From contig CM076259.1 in NCBI GenBank assembly GCA_038380795.1, positions 79,581,224-79,645,223 of the forward strand: DNA of 64,000 bases. Direction: 5' to 3'. Of the stretch, positions 26,036 through 39,029 are shown one piece after another. Source of the stretch: Pyrocephalus nanus (Eukaryota > Chordata > Aves > Passeriformes > Tyrannidae). A program made the translations under genes and the position numbers. How positions within the stretch are numbered: position 1 is the first letter of the stretch; every line of letters starts with the position of its first letter. The notes under the pieces are model-generated. The model was not told where the DNA came from and made no database searches. It worked only from the letters and a program-made list of their open reading frames with translations.

Positions 26036-26755
26036 AGATTTGTATGATGTTGTCTAGTAATTCTGTAGTTAAGACTTTAATTTTAAGCATCTATGAGAAG
26101 AAAAGAGCAAATGAAGGTAGACATTTGCAAATTTGGCAGGGACACTAACAGCACCTCAGACCACAGTGTTATACTATGGGTTGAGTGGAGTTCCCCCAAG
26201 AACTGCAGACCTGAGTAGGAATACTTACATTGCCTCCACCTTCTCAAAACCCATGGTGAATGTGTTGTTGGACCTTGGGGTTGTAAAGCATAGATGGATG
26301 CACCAGTTGCACACACTTCTAGACTTGATAGACCATATTCTGGGGATATAACTAAGGACTTGATCCTTACATTTTTAAATCAGGCTTATTTCCTCACAAA
26401 TGTCCAAAATCTAAGGGAATTGATATCGTAGGGTATAGAAAACTAATAATGGATAGCTATTATATATATATAACGCCATCATTTTTCAGTTTATTCATCC
26501 CCAAACACAATTTCTAAAAGAAGAAATTACAAATACACAATACTGACACGAATCTGTTTTCTCCCCAGTCATCTGTATAGGAGAAGTTTTAAGTGCTTGT
26601 CAGAGCACAATTATTTCACAGTATGTGATACTCCTCCCTGAAGGCAGCCTTAGTACTACAAAAAGTTTATTTTGATGACACATCCACAAAAACTAAGGCA
26701 TAAAAGACCATTTCCTGCAATCAAGAGACTCTTATGTGGCTTTATCAGCTGCCGT
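26036..26755. other. unassigned sequence between CR1 copies
   Basis: No gene recognised. Short overlapping open frames on both strands near 26083-26351 show no domain. A TA microsatellite lies near 26460-26474. Confidence 0.5.
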
Positions 26756-29700
26756 CATAGAATCATAGAATCACAGAATCACAGAATCATAGAATCAGCT
26801 GGGTTAGGAAAGACCTACAAGATCATCAAGTCCAACCCTTGATCCAACACTGCCATGGTTACTAGACCATGGCACTAAGTGCTACATCCAGTCTCATCTT
26901 AAAAACCTCTAGGGATGGTGAATCCACTACCTCTCTGGGCAGCCCATTCCAGGATCTGATTACTCTCTCTGTAAAAAATTTCTTCCTAATATCAATCTAA
27001 ACTTCCCCTGGCAGAGCTTAAGATCCTGCCCTCTTGTCCTACTGCTGATTGCCTGGAAGAAGAGACCAAAGTCCACCTGGCTACAACCTCCTTTCAGAGA
27101 GTTGTAGAGAGTGATGAGGTCTCCCCTGAGCCTTCTTTTCTCCAGGCTAAACAATCCCAGCTCCCTCAGCCTCTCCTCATAGGACTTGTGCTCAAGTCCC
27201 TTCCCCAGCCTGATTGCTCTTCTCTGGACCTGCTCCAGCATCTCAATATCCTTCCTGAACTGAGGGGCCCAGAACTAGACACAGCACTCCAGGTGTAGCC
27301 TCACCAGGGGAAGGATCACTTCCCTGGTCCTGTTGGCCACACTGTTCCTGATACAGTCCAGGATGCCATTGGCCTTCTTGGCCACCTGGGCACACTGCTG
27401 GCTCATGTTCAGCTTCTTGTCAATCCAAACTCCCAGGTCCTTTTCTGCCTAGCTGCTCTCCAGCCACTCTGTGCCCAGCCTGTAGCACTGCAGGGGTTGT
27501 TGTGGCCAAAGTGCCCTGCACTTGGCCTTGTTGAACCTCATCCAATTGGAATCAGCCCAACTCTACAGCTTGTCCAGGTTCCTCTGAAGAACCTTCCACC
27601 TAATCAACACTCCTCCCCAACTTGGTGTCATCTGCAAATCTGCTGGTGATACACTCAATCGCCTCATCTAGATCATCAATAAAGATGTTAAACCAGTCTG
27701 GGCCCAGCACTGATCCCTGGGGGACACCTCTGGTGACCGGCCACCAACTGGATGCATCCCCATTCACCAGCACTCTCTGGGCCCGGCCCTCCAGCCAGTT
27801 CCTAACCCAGCAGAGAGTGTCCCTGTCCAAGAGATGGGGTGCCAGCTTTTTCAGGAATGCTCTGGGAGACAGTATCAAAGGCTTTGCTGAAGTCCAGATA
27901 GACACATCCACAGCCTTCCCCTCATCCACCAGGCGGGTCACCTGATAGTAAAAGGAGATCAGATTCGTCAGGCAGGACCTGCCTTTCCTAAACCCATGCT
28001 GGCTGGATCTGATCCCTTGTCCATCCTGTAGGTGCCGTGTGATTGCACTTAGGATGATCTGCTCCATAACCTTGCCAGGGACTGAGGTCAGGCTGACAGG
28101 TTCCCAAGTCCTCTTTTTTGTGGATTGGTGTGACGTTCACTGACTTGCAATCATCTGGGACCTCCCCAGTGAGGCAGGACTGGTGATAAATGATAGAGAC
28201 CAACTTGGCGAGCTCTTTCTCCAGCTCCCTCTACCCTAGGATGGATCCCTTCTGGTCCCACAGACTTGTGAGGATCCAAGTGGCTCAGCAGGTCGCTGTT
28301 TCATCCTGGAATACGGGGGGCTATTCGGCTTCCTGTCTCTGCCTACCAGCTCTGGAGGCCAGTTGTCCTGAGGACAACCTGTCTTACTGTTGAAAACTGA
28401 GGCAAAGAAGGTTTTAACTATCTCAGCCTTTTCCTCATCTTTGGTGACTCTGTTCCTCCCCATGTCCAACAAAGAATGGAGGTTTTCCTTGCTCCTCCTT
28501 TTGCTATTGATGTATTTGTAGAAGCACTTGTTGTTATCCTTAATAGAAGTGGCTAGATGGAGTTCAAATTGTGCCTTTGTCTCTCTAATTTTCTTTTTAC
28601 ATGACCTAACTATGTTCCTAAACTCTTTGTAAGCAGTCAGCCCTTTTCTCCATAGTCAGTAAGCTCTCTTTTTCCCCCCTTATTTCCTTTAAAATCTCCC
28701 TGTTCAGCCAGGCTGGCCATCTTCCCCACCGGCTCACCTTTTGGCACACTGGGACAGCCTGCTCCTGTGCGTTCAAGACTTGCTTCTTGAAGCATGTCCA
28801 TCCCTCCTGTACCCCTTTGTTTTCAAGGGCTGTTTCCTAAGGAATCCTCTGAAGCAGTCTTTTGAGTAGGCTGAAATCTGCCCTGCAGAAGTCCAGGGTA
28901 GAAGTTTTATTGATGGCTCTCTTTGCGTCCCTTAGTATTTAAAACTCTACTATTTCATGGTCACTGTGCCCCAGATAACCTCCAACCACCTCATCTCCCA
29001 CCAGCCCCTCTCTGCTTGTGAACAGCAGGTCTAGTCAGGCCCCATCCCTGGTAGGCTCATTTACCAGCTGAAGCAGGAAATTATCCTCTATACACTCAAG
29101 GAATCTCCTAGACTGCCTCTTCTCTGCTGTGCTGAGTTTCCAACAGACATCCGGCAGGTTAAAGTCACCCACAAGAACAAGGGCTGGCAATTTTGAGACA
29201 TCTGCCAACTGCCTGTAGAATAATTCATCACCCTGATCATCCTGACTGGGTGGTCTATAATAGACTCCCATCAGGATGTCAGCCTTGCTGGCTGATTCTG
29301 ATTCTGATCTACAGGCACTCAACCTTATTGTTACTAACTTCAAGTTCTACAGAGTCAAGAGACTCTAACATGTAGAGACACCTCTCCACCTCTCATACCA
29401 TGCCTGTCCCTTATGAAGATCTTGTAGCCATCCATGGCAGCACTCCAGTCATATGAGTCATCCCACCACGTTTCTATGATGGTGACAACATCACAGCTTT
29501 CCTGCTGCACAATGGCTTCCAGCTCCTCCTGTTTGTTACCCATACTGTGTGCATTGGTGTACATGCACGTCAGCTGGGCTAATGATTTCACTTCTAACTC
29601 AGGCTTTCCACTCTTAGGCTCATCTCTGGAAAGCCTGGTTTCAAACCCTTCCCCCTTCAAACCTAGTATCACGACTGATCTCTTTTTTGCTTACCAGAGA

Positions 29701-29760
29701 GGGCAGGCACAGGGACAGAGAGATAGATAGGGACAGATAGAGCATACTGCTCTCTCAACT
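26756..29760 (-). mobile_element. CR1 retrotransposon, ~3.0 kb, most of ORF2 plus 3' UTR
   Basis: This is the largest element in the window, on the minus strand. Its 3' end, at the low coordinate, is a run of about five 8-base tail units (AGAATCAT/AGAATCAC) at 26756-26800. Going up in coordinate come the 3' UTR, the ORF2 C-terminus, the reverse transcriptase, a linker and the apurinic-type endonuclease. The element stops near 29750, just beyond the start of the endonuclease. ORF1 and the 5' UTR are absent, so it is a 5'-truncated insertion, normal for CR1. Multiple frameshifts and stops make it inactive. The 5' boundary is approximate. Confidence 0.95.
26960..29672 (-). pseudogene. CR1 ORF2 (endonuclease-reverse transcriptase), broken
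   Basis: ORF2 encodes the endonuclease and reverse transcriptase that copy CR1 RNA at a nicked target site. The endonuclease begins in the frame 29672-29355, with 'MYTNAHSMGNKQEELEA' and 'ETWWDDS' visible. It continues in 29343-29035, with 'GVYYRPP' and the metal-site motif 'VGDFNLPDVCW'. The linker with 'KTFFASVFNSK' is at 28472-28236. Reverse transcriptase occupies about 28203-27600, with '[18 protein letters not shown]', '[12 protein letters not shown]', '[10 protein letters not shown]' and the active-site 'FADDTKLG' near 27615-27640. The first catalytic block '[11 protein letters not shown]' is present but in a neighbouring frame (about 27860-27910), between two opposite frameshifts. The C-terminal part is at 27241-26960. 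The gene is split over at least six frame segments and is not functional. Confidence 0.92.
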
Positions 29761-31244
29761 GCCATGAGCTGGCATTTACCTTGAGTAAGCTCCTGTCCTC
29801 ACTCACAATGAGTGCAGCACAGTGTCAGCACAAGGCTAACAGCTTTGCAACATTTTCCTTCACCTTTTATGCCTTCTTCTTCTCTGTCCAGACCTTCATA
29901 GATCTGGATGAGGAATGTTGAGGAACCTGCAGATCAGAGATACCTTAATTCCCCAGAGTATCCTCCCCTTTTAATTCAGTCAACATCAAAAATGTCCACA
30001 CTAATATCAGCTGTGCTGAGGGCATTTGACAAACTGATTCAGCCCTCTGACCCCACTCCAGAAAATGAGATACGTGAGCATGTACTTCAAAGTACAGTGC
30101 AGTCCTACGCCTGTAGAATGCTGCTGGGCCTTAACATTTCTGTACTTTGCAATGTTTGTAGAAAAACGTTCCCTTCAAACATTTACCATCTGGCAGGGTT
30201 TGCTTATTAAATCTTCTGCATGCCTCAAGGGAGAACTATGGGCAGATCTAAGGCAGTAACAAATACACCAGCTTAGGCCCTTGGTCTTTTTAGCTTTTGT
30301 CTGTTTTATTGGAGAGTATAGAGAAGTGGAACATTCATCATGATACCTTATATATTCCATAAATTGCTGTATTTTGGTAACATATACCTTACCCAGATGA
30401 AGTGCTTTCAAAACACTTAAATAAATGTAAATTGGAAATGCTATAACCAGAAAGCAATGACACAGCCAGCCTATGTATAATTGCAAATCTAATATTCACA
30501 TCAACTCAAAGTATCTTAAGTAATGCATCATATCATAGCCAGTTATAAAAACCTGACACCTGAGAATAGGATGCTGCCTTACTTGAGGAATACTTGTACA
30601 ACCAAGCAACCTTGTGCTTGAATTCAATTTTCAGAATCAAGCCAATGCTTGGCAATTTATTCTATTTCACAGATCCTTGTATTTGCAAAACACAGTTGCA
30701 ATTTTTTTCTTCATCCTTCAGAAGATACAAATTCACTCAGAAGAAACAATGTCAGGCTTAAGGGAAGTAAAAGCAACCAAGTTGTGGATTTATCATTTTG
30801 TTGTTTGGAAGGCTGCTAATTCAAGCTCCCTCCCTCCCTATTTATTTTTATATGAGTACATAAGGAATTTCTGTCAGAACAATAAGTCAGAGAAAAAATA
30901 AACACTATACTCTATGGAATACATCCAATAAATAATCACACTGAAATCAGTTTATCTCCAAGAAATTGAAGTGCATGCGCTCCAGCTCTTATGTGAAATC
31001 CTTTCTTTTTATTGAAACCAAGTGCAGACACCACCAATTTAGAAGATAAATTTCCCTCTTTTCATCTATTCTGCCTTTGCGTACCCAGTACTTATTAATA
31101 CTGATGCTCAAACTCTGGAAAGAACACACATTACAGATTAAGACAGCTCAATCCTTCACTTCTCAATTTAAAAATCTTGTCTGAACACACAAAAATTGAT
31201 TTATTACCTGACATTCTGTGAAGACTAAACATAGTTTTATTTCT
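29761..31244. other. unique stretch between CR1 copies
   Basis: No recognised gene or transposon. Overlapping open frames at 29908-30259 lack domains and splice support. Confidence 0.55.
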
Positions 31245-31955
31245 ATGCAATCCCAGAATCACTTAGGTTGGAAGAGACATCAGAAGGTTTGTAGTCTGAC
31301 TCATGCTCATAGGAGTGTCAAGATAAGATCAGGTTGCCCAGGGCTTTACCCTGTTGCATTTTGGAACCCTGCAAGAATGATGCCTGCACAACATCCATGG
31401 GAAACCTGTCCCTACTCACTAATGTATTCACATTTTTCATGTTTATCCTTTTATTATTAGTGCAGCACTGGAAATCTTTCTTTCCCTGTGTGTCCCTTCA
31501 CACTTTCAACTCAAGCTGAGCTTTGGTTTTCCCAACACGATCTATACAAGGCTGGGCAGTGTTTCTACATTTCTCCTTTGTAACCCATCCTTTTTCCCAT
31601 GTGCTCTGTAAATTCTTTGTGTGCCAGAGCTCATTTATGAGCTCCTTTTTAGCCAAGCTGGTGTCCTGGTACAGTTTCTAGCTTTCCTGAGTGTCAGGGC
31701 AGAGCATTATTTTTTCTTGGAGGATGCTGTTCTTAACGACCTTTAGGTGCTGTTGTTAAAGACCTTCTAGCTCTACTGAGCTCCTCTGACCTTCAGAGCT
31801 GCCTCCCTTGGGATCCTCATGAACAGCTCCCTGCAGACGACAAAGCTTGCTCTCTCCTGAAGTCCAGGTTCTGTGCTCTGCTGCCTGCCTTCCTCACTGC
31901 CCTCTTATTTTGAACTGCAGTATTTCATGGTGTCTACAGGTAAGGCTGTCATAGA
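31245..31955 (-). mobile_element. CR1 retrotransposon, composite with internal deletion
   Basis: The low-coordinate end is a degenerate minus-strand CR1 3' UTR ('CAGAATCACTTAGGTTGGAAGAGACATC' region, then 'CAGGTTGCCCAGGGC'). From about 31530 to 31955 the sequence instead matches the linker region of CR1 ORF2. The phrases for 'GAAGTCCAGGTTCTGTGCTC' and 'CAGTATTTCATGGTGTCTAC' parallel those at 28880-28970 in the large copy. Reverse transcriptase and the ORF2 C-terminus are missing between the two parts. It is either one copy with a large internal deletion or two nested or adjacent fragments. Confidence 0.78.
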
Positions 31956-34900
31956 TTAATTATCATATCCAGTTGAACAAAATACTTTACTTTTTTGCAT
32001 AGCAGATCCAGAACAATATCAGATTTGGCCAGCCAGTGTAGCTGTGTGATTATTCCAAGCCTCCTGAATTGCCTGTATCCTGTTGTTGCTTTTCTAACCA
32101 TGCATCTTAAAATGGAAATATTTTTTTCCCTAGGAGAATTTCTAAGCATATCAAGTAAATTCTTTTACACTTCTCTGATTTTTTTTAATTTTTTTTTTAT
32201 TATTATTTTTATTTCAGCATGACACTTCAGTATCTTTTGAGTGAGTATACCTCAATCTTGCAATATTCCCCCCTGGTTTTCATCCTATATATAACTTCAT
32301 GGGTTTTTCACACTAAAATGAAAATTTTACACATATCTGTACTTGAATCTATAGAAGCATCATTACTTTCTCAAAGTGAGCTCTCTTTTTAATTTATGCA
32401 AATCTTACCAAATGGTGCATAGGAATAATTTTCCCTTAACATAAATATTATTGAAGTTAAGCTTATTTGCTTCCATGCTCATCCCAGAGTGATAAAGCTT
32501 GACCTATATGCCTATTTTTATGTCCATAAGAGCACAGAGAAGCAGGATGATAAATCTATTTCAAGTCAGAAAGAATAAAGAAGGAAGGGTGGTTTCAGCT
32601 TCCTCTAGGCCAATTTGGTAACTAAGGTCCAAATGCCTTAAATAGCGTTATTGCTATCTGCAAATGATGAACTACAATACTTCACAAGGCTCATTTTTGG
32701 AAAGGACTCTCAGCTGGGGAGTTTTGTTCAACATCTACAGGCTTTGAGGTTTTATTTTAAAATAAAAAAGAGAGACTCTATGTTTCAGCATATTAATGAA
32801 TTTTTTTTCCATACGTAGTCTTCAACAATAAGCAAAGGACTGGGGAAGTGTGTAACTTAACCAATTAACTTTCAAGTTAATCCTTTCTTTTCTTTTATGC
32901 CCATACTGTGTCTGAATGCAAAGATGACTAGCTAAAATTGAATCTGACTGCTTTATTAGAACAAATGTTGCTTATTTTGCATGTATCAATCTTCAGTGCA
33001 ATCAATAAACAAATGTATGGCAAAAGGGGAATACGGTACAACATTTTTCTCCACTGTCCCTCAGCAAAAGGGAGCTCAGAGACAGAGACAGTGTAGGCAA
33101 CTCTACGGAAAGCTGTGGAAAGGACCCAATACAATCCACAGAATAATCCTTTATATATCCGTTTTAAACTTTTGCTGAACAACAGTACACAAGCTGAAAA
33201 GAATAATGTTAAGAAATGAGAGGTTCTTCAACCAGGAAGACTCAGATTCAGAGATCAAAGAAGACAGTAAAAGGGTAAAGATTTCAATGCTGCAAAATAC
33301 TCAGTATCGTAAACAGACATGAAAGTCAGAAGCACTTTCAAGATTTGAGGATGTCACAGGATCACTCACCACCCTGGAGAATAAATGTGGCAAATATTGA
33401 TTTGGGCAAAACAGTTTGTAGAAGAGTGTGAACAGTGAATAATGATTTCAAACAAACAAAGCATGGTGCACATTAATTTAAAAATAAATCAAATTTGGCT
33501 CAGAATTTACCCCAAAACGGGACAAGTATAGAGGAGTACATTTTTTTTCACAGCTGAGTAATACTCTGATCAACCATGTGCTTTGTAAACACCTGCCTGA
33601 ATGTCAGGTCAGATGAATCAGTCACATCTGAGTTTCTTCTTTTTCAAATACAGTTAGTTTCTTCTTCTAGGCAATGAGAAACATTCTTAGAGGTGACTCA
33701 TGTACGCTGCTGTAGCTGAGTTTCTATGATGTGAAACTTACTCATTCCAGGACAACTTGTAGCTTGGTAAGAAGTAGCCAAAGAGCTCCACCTTGCAAGT
33801 GGCTACCCAGTCCACTGGAGTACAGTATTGACACAGTAGTAAGTATAAAAACATTCAGACAATTAACAGTCACATTAGTGCAAGGGCAAGTCAACTCAGC
33901 CTTACTGAGGTATGCAGACCTTAGAAGAGCAGTGACTGGAGCACTCAGAAAGACCTCTCTCCATGAGCAGAGTAGCCCTGATCCAGGTCCTAATACCAGG
34001 TAATGCACTGAAGATCTACTGGCTTCTCTTATTTAGATGGGTAAGGAAAGAAATCTAAGGGTTCCATGTATACACACAGACACATAACATCAGAATAACT
34101 GGATCTGTGCTTTCCTGGGCACCACTACATTAAGCAATTCTTGGCTGTTAGGCTATTGTTATTATTAATACTTTGTGTTGTGAACTCAACTCATACATAA
34201 AATGCTATAAGAATAATTGCAGGTTTAGATAGGTTGAAATCTTGAGCTAAACAATCTAATGTTCTATTGACTAACAGCAAGAAGGAAGCAGCTAAACCAA
34301 AACCTAGTCAAAACAGGCAAAACCCCTAGGTAACTTGTGGAAAGAGATGCAAAACACACTTGTACAAAAATGTTACTTGGACTGAATTTTCAACAACTTC
34401 TTTGTTCACACTTGATAGGCATGGAAGAGTCACAGAGCAGCTCCTGAAGGACAGTGTTTTCCATATAATTATTATTGGTCCAGCTGCTTCTCATAAAGTG
34501 CAAAACAGTTGTTACAACGCAGATTTTAAGCATCACATCACTTTGTCCTGTGGCAGAAGGGAAGGTGGGGTTGTGTTGGTGGAAGAACAAGTGTTGCTGC
34601 CTCTCAGCAGTTCTACGCCCTTGACCACTGAGACAGGGATTCAGTGTAGGCATGAGAAGTGTCAGCACCCCAAGTAGCCTTCTTTATTGTCCATTGCAGA
34701 AGTTGATTGTACCTAGGTCATTTGGATGCTCTGGGAATTTGGTAAAACCTAAGGAAAAAAAGCCCTTTCTGAGTGTCAAAGTCCACATCAACACAGAATC
34801 CTAAAAAGGTCTTCATCCTCATCTAGCTTGGGCACAGCTTTTCACAGTGTTGCAAATTTGACAAAGTATTCTGCTCCTGGCCATGGTTTGCTTACTTTCA

Positions 34901-37900
34901 GTCTCACAGTGACCTTTGCTTCATTCCCTTCTCAAGACCCTTTCTCTTACTACCTGTATGTCAACAATTTAACTTATTTGCACCTCACAAAGTTCCATCC
35001 ATGTATGTGATTTTCCAATTACAGGTTTGCTCATGCTTTCCTGGCTGAACACTCAAAAGGACCTCAAGCATTGCAGCAGCATGCCATATATATCTGAACA
35101 AGATCTCAGCCTCCATCAACCCTCAGCATGATAACTGCAAATGGATTCCTCTCATTCTACTTGGAAAAAAAAATCCAAATTCCCTTGGGTTTCAAACAAA
35201 GCAAAGCATTTTCAAAATGAACCACCACCATGTTAAATACAAAATTCCTTTCGAATATAGTAGTTTATTTCTTTGAGGTAGCTCAAATAGCCTGAAAATA
35301 CCTGAATGCTTCTTGGAATCTGAAAACCTGAAGAGCAAAATTAATTAATATAAACCTCGGACTCAGAAGTGCTAAAAACTCTGTAACTCTAACTGTGTAA
35401 AGTATTAACCCAGAAATAAAGCAGAAGCCAGTGTTTAGCCTGGTTGCTAATTTAATTTATGTAGAAAAGCAAACCATTACAAAATACACTCTTTTGCTTC
35501 ACTTATTTATTCACATATACGATTCCACCAATGTCAACTAGAAGCACAGAAGTTCGTTAACTAGAGATTAAGATTCAAAATCCTCTTCGTGAAAATTATG
35601 AAAAGACAGCAGTGAATTTAACTTTTGTACCTATTCAAGTGCCCAGTAGTTCAAAACAGAATCACTTGGTGCCCTGCTACCTGAAACTCTGCCACTATTA
35701 GCCACTCCAATAGGTTTTTTCTGTCTGAGGCAATTATTCTGTCACCAAATAAAAATTATGTAACTACTGTGGGGTTTTTTCTCCTCAAAAATTGACACAT
35801 TCAGTATTATTAAAATGTGGTAAACCATGAGGATTTTCTTATCCAAATTCCAAGTTAAAAAGAAGGTGTGTTTCTTCATCCATTCATGTTCATTGCAGAA
35901 ATAACTAAACCAACACACATATAACAAAGCCAGTTCTAGCAAAAGTAACAAGTGTATATTTTACTAGGCTATACCTTCTGAGTTATTTGGGACAGATTTG
36001 GTAAGTATAGCACCATCCTAAAACTCAGTTCACTAAAACATTAATATCCTCTCAGCCTGCCAAAAAGTTTGTATCAGGATAAAAATTCTGCCCTTTTTTT
36101 CTCTAGAGATCTCTATTAGAACAACTTTATTTTATGTTTCACTCAAAAATAAGATTTTAAACATTATTATTAAATAAATCAATTGAATAATTTCCTCGGC
36201 TTGTTTTAATATGAAAATATTATTTAGTAACTAAAATTCATTCATTTCTTAGGGCATTCGCTCTTCTGCTAAAGGAACTGAGAAGCGATACCTCAGACCT
36301 TGAAGGTTTCCTTTCAACTGAACCTCTCTATGGAGGTGTAATATCTGCAGTATGCAAACCCCCATTAGCTATAGCTCAGAGATCCTCTGGAAGTGCATCT
36401 TTCATGTCTTGGAAACTTACCACACACCATTCAATATTTCTAGGGAAAACACACCATAAGTGTGTTTTCAGGAACAGGAAACAACTCACCAGTAACAAAG
36501 CAGTTATTGGACAAACATGATAAAACCACATTTCTCCTGGCCTTGACCCTGTTTCATGGACAGTTGACTCTCAGTTCCATACACCTGCATTCAGCATCTT
36601 CAAACTTCCAAGATCATCCGTTCATGATCACCGTAGCCATCCTTTGATCCCTGCTTCTCCTGGATATAGCTGCTGCCTGACCCCCTCCGCTAAGGGAGAT
36701 TTGTGGGTGACCCACCAGCCTACCATGGCTAGCAAAGATGGAGTATTTGGGGTGCCACTTTGTGCCTAAACCTCACCAGTGCGCTCACCCTACCTGCCAC
36801 ATGGGCAAGCGTGGGCTAAGCCCCAGCCATGCATTTGGCACACTTTTCCAACAGGAGCCTTTTCTTTTGGTCGTAAATATCCAGTTAGGAGTCATATCAT
36901 CATCTAAACACATTACATAACAGCAAACATCTTCTGGTTTTGCCTTTGCAAATCTATTAAGAAAGTGTCATGCAACACCACACTGAAAGCAAACAACCCT
37001 CCTTCTCAATCTTGCCTATCCTGAAAAAAAAATAGACTTTGAATCTGTTTCTTAGAATTTCTATCTAAAATAAAAATAAAGTAGAATTAAAAATTAGTGG
37101 GTTTCCTTTTTTAAACACTTTTTTCTTTATTATTTACTTCTGCGCAAAAAAAAGGTTTATCTAACAGCATATTTTGCAATAATTTCCTATTTTGGCAACC
37201 CCACAAAATACTAAGTCAAGAAGTTTACCCAGTTTGATACTATGAAAAACACTGAAGGGGGGGGGAACTTAGGAAATGGTTTTTCATGAAGGGTTTCATC
37301 TTTCATCTTCTATTGTTTTTTCATGTGATATTTTTCAAATTTATTATGGCTTTATATGTATTCATCAGCAGTCACTGTACTTATGAATCAGGAAAAGTCC
37401 CTTTTTCAGATTTTCATCTGGAAAGAAAAAAAGATTGATTACACCAAAACCTTACTAAGCTGTCATCCCGTCCATGTGAACAAAATTTAAGTATATACAA
37501 TATGTCAGTTGAAATCAATCAGAAAAAATCTAATACTTTGTACTCTGTTCACTACTGAACAAAAAGCCACGACTTTTGATGAAAATATCAAATTAACAGG
37601 CAAAACATTAAAAATTAAGGCTTGGGAAAGAAGTAGACAACAGTTAAAGGATAAAAAAAAATAAATACAACTGTGTATAATGGAATTATTAAGTGCACAG
37701 TAAGGGAAAACATCACCCTGCAGCAATCCTAAACAAAACAGGTAGTCCCAGGTGGCATTGTTCTATATAGCTTCATGCCTCCTCCTAGAAAAAGAGAATT
37801 GTGCTTCTCCATATCCAGCAAATATCCATGGGTTCACAAAAAGAAAAGGACAGCATTTTTAGTTATTACTGTCAGCTCTCTTTACATATTGTTGCAACTG

Positions 37901-39029
37901 GCACTTTTTAAAATATTAAACACAGTGGAAGAAACTTTGACAAAGGCTAAAATTTGAAAGAAAGAGCAATAAGGTGAGCCCACCAAGCAAGTGATTTATC
38001 ACTACAGCTTGCATTCGCCTCACCTGCCTGCCAATTTAAAGATTGTGTACACTTAATGAAGTCAGTTCCCCAGGGGAATTATGGCATTACTCTTTACAAA
38101 TAACATAAATATTAACAAGGATTTTACTTCCTATCCATTAAAAATCTATAGGTTGTAATACTTCCAATTAGAATAACATCAATTCCCACATTCCCCAAAT
38201 CCTCGGTTTTATAATTAATAGGATTTTTGTGGATTTAATATTTACTTTTAATCCAGGATTCAAAAGTCTTTTCAGATGTAAACTTACAAAACATCACTAA
38301 AGCACACATTGTTCTCCTCACTCACAAAAAAAAAAAAGGTGCCGTAACAAGCTGGAAGGCTTGTCTAAAAAAAGGGAGCTGATGAGGCTGGATTTACAGC
38401 TTCCCAGATACTTCAAGGCAACTCCAACGCACCGTGAAGACTCAGTAAATGCAGCCACCTCGCGGCACATCTGACCAGGATGAGCTGCCAGAAAGGCCTG
38501 CTGCAGATGTATCCATGCAGAAACATGGACACCAGAAACTAGGCTCCATCCCCATTCTGCTAAGTGTTTTCAGCTGGACTGGTGAAGTGGCCTCACCGGG
38601 CCACACTGTTTTCTGTTTAGGCAGGTGCAGGTTGTGTGCCTGGTTTGGGGTGTGCTAGCAGGCTGGGTGGCCATGCCAACACACCTCCTTCAGCAGCAGT
38701 GTCATTTTAGATCCATGTAAGTTACATGTCAAATTATATCTTACTTTATTTTAACATACTTCTTGGTAACATCTCCATGTTTACAGACTCTGTGCAGCTT
38801 GACCAAACCAGAGAATGAGTGTCTCTATATAGGTACTTTTGCAAGAGAAGCAGAGAGGTAGCAAAGTCAGGTCTAGACAAAAACAGAGGGATCTTCCTGG
38901 AAAGGTAAATTTATTAACTCAAGGTGTGATTTGATGACAGTTCAAACTAATCTATGGTGGAGCTTCCACCCCTTTCCTTCAGCCCTAAACCTAATCTCAC
39001 CAGAAAAGTAACATCTTAGTGTAAGCAGG
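31956..39029. other. long unique AT-rich stretch
   Basis: About 7 kb without a recognisable mobile element or convincing gene. It holds a T/A-rich tract at 32180-32218, a G9 run at 37257-37265, an open frame at 36253-36520 described separately, and a conserved-element-like AT-rich block near 38030-38290 rich in TAAT motifs. The short open frames on both strands at 33731-34008 and 34360-34677 overlap each other and show no domain. Confidence 0.55.
36253..36520 (+). other. open frame directly after an acceptor-like site
   Basis: A good acceptor (TTCATTCATTTCTTAG) ends at 36252. In one phase the frame then stays open for 88 codons and begins 'AFALLLKELRSDTSDLEGF'. It has no ATG early in the frame and no domain I know. 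The donor candidates inside it (AAG/GTTTCC, GAG/GTGTAA) are weak. It might be an exon, but open frames of this length are expected several times by chance in 64 kb. Confidence 0.15.

Noticed and set aside
27622..28393. Plus-strand frames within the large CR1
   Set aside because: They are antisense shadows of CR1 ORF2.
31937..31945. CAG/GTAAGG donor-like site
   Set aside because: It is within the CR1 fragment and corresponds to ordinary CR1 ORF2 sequence.
33731..34008. Open frames of 88-90 codons on both strands
   Set aside because: They mirror each other over the same DNA, have no domain and no paired splice sites.
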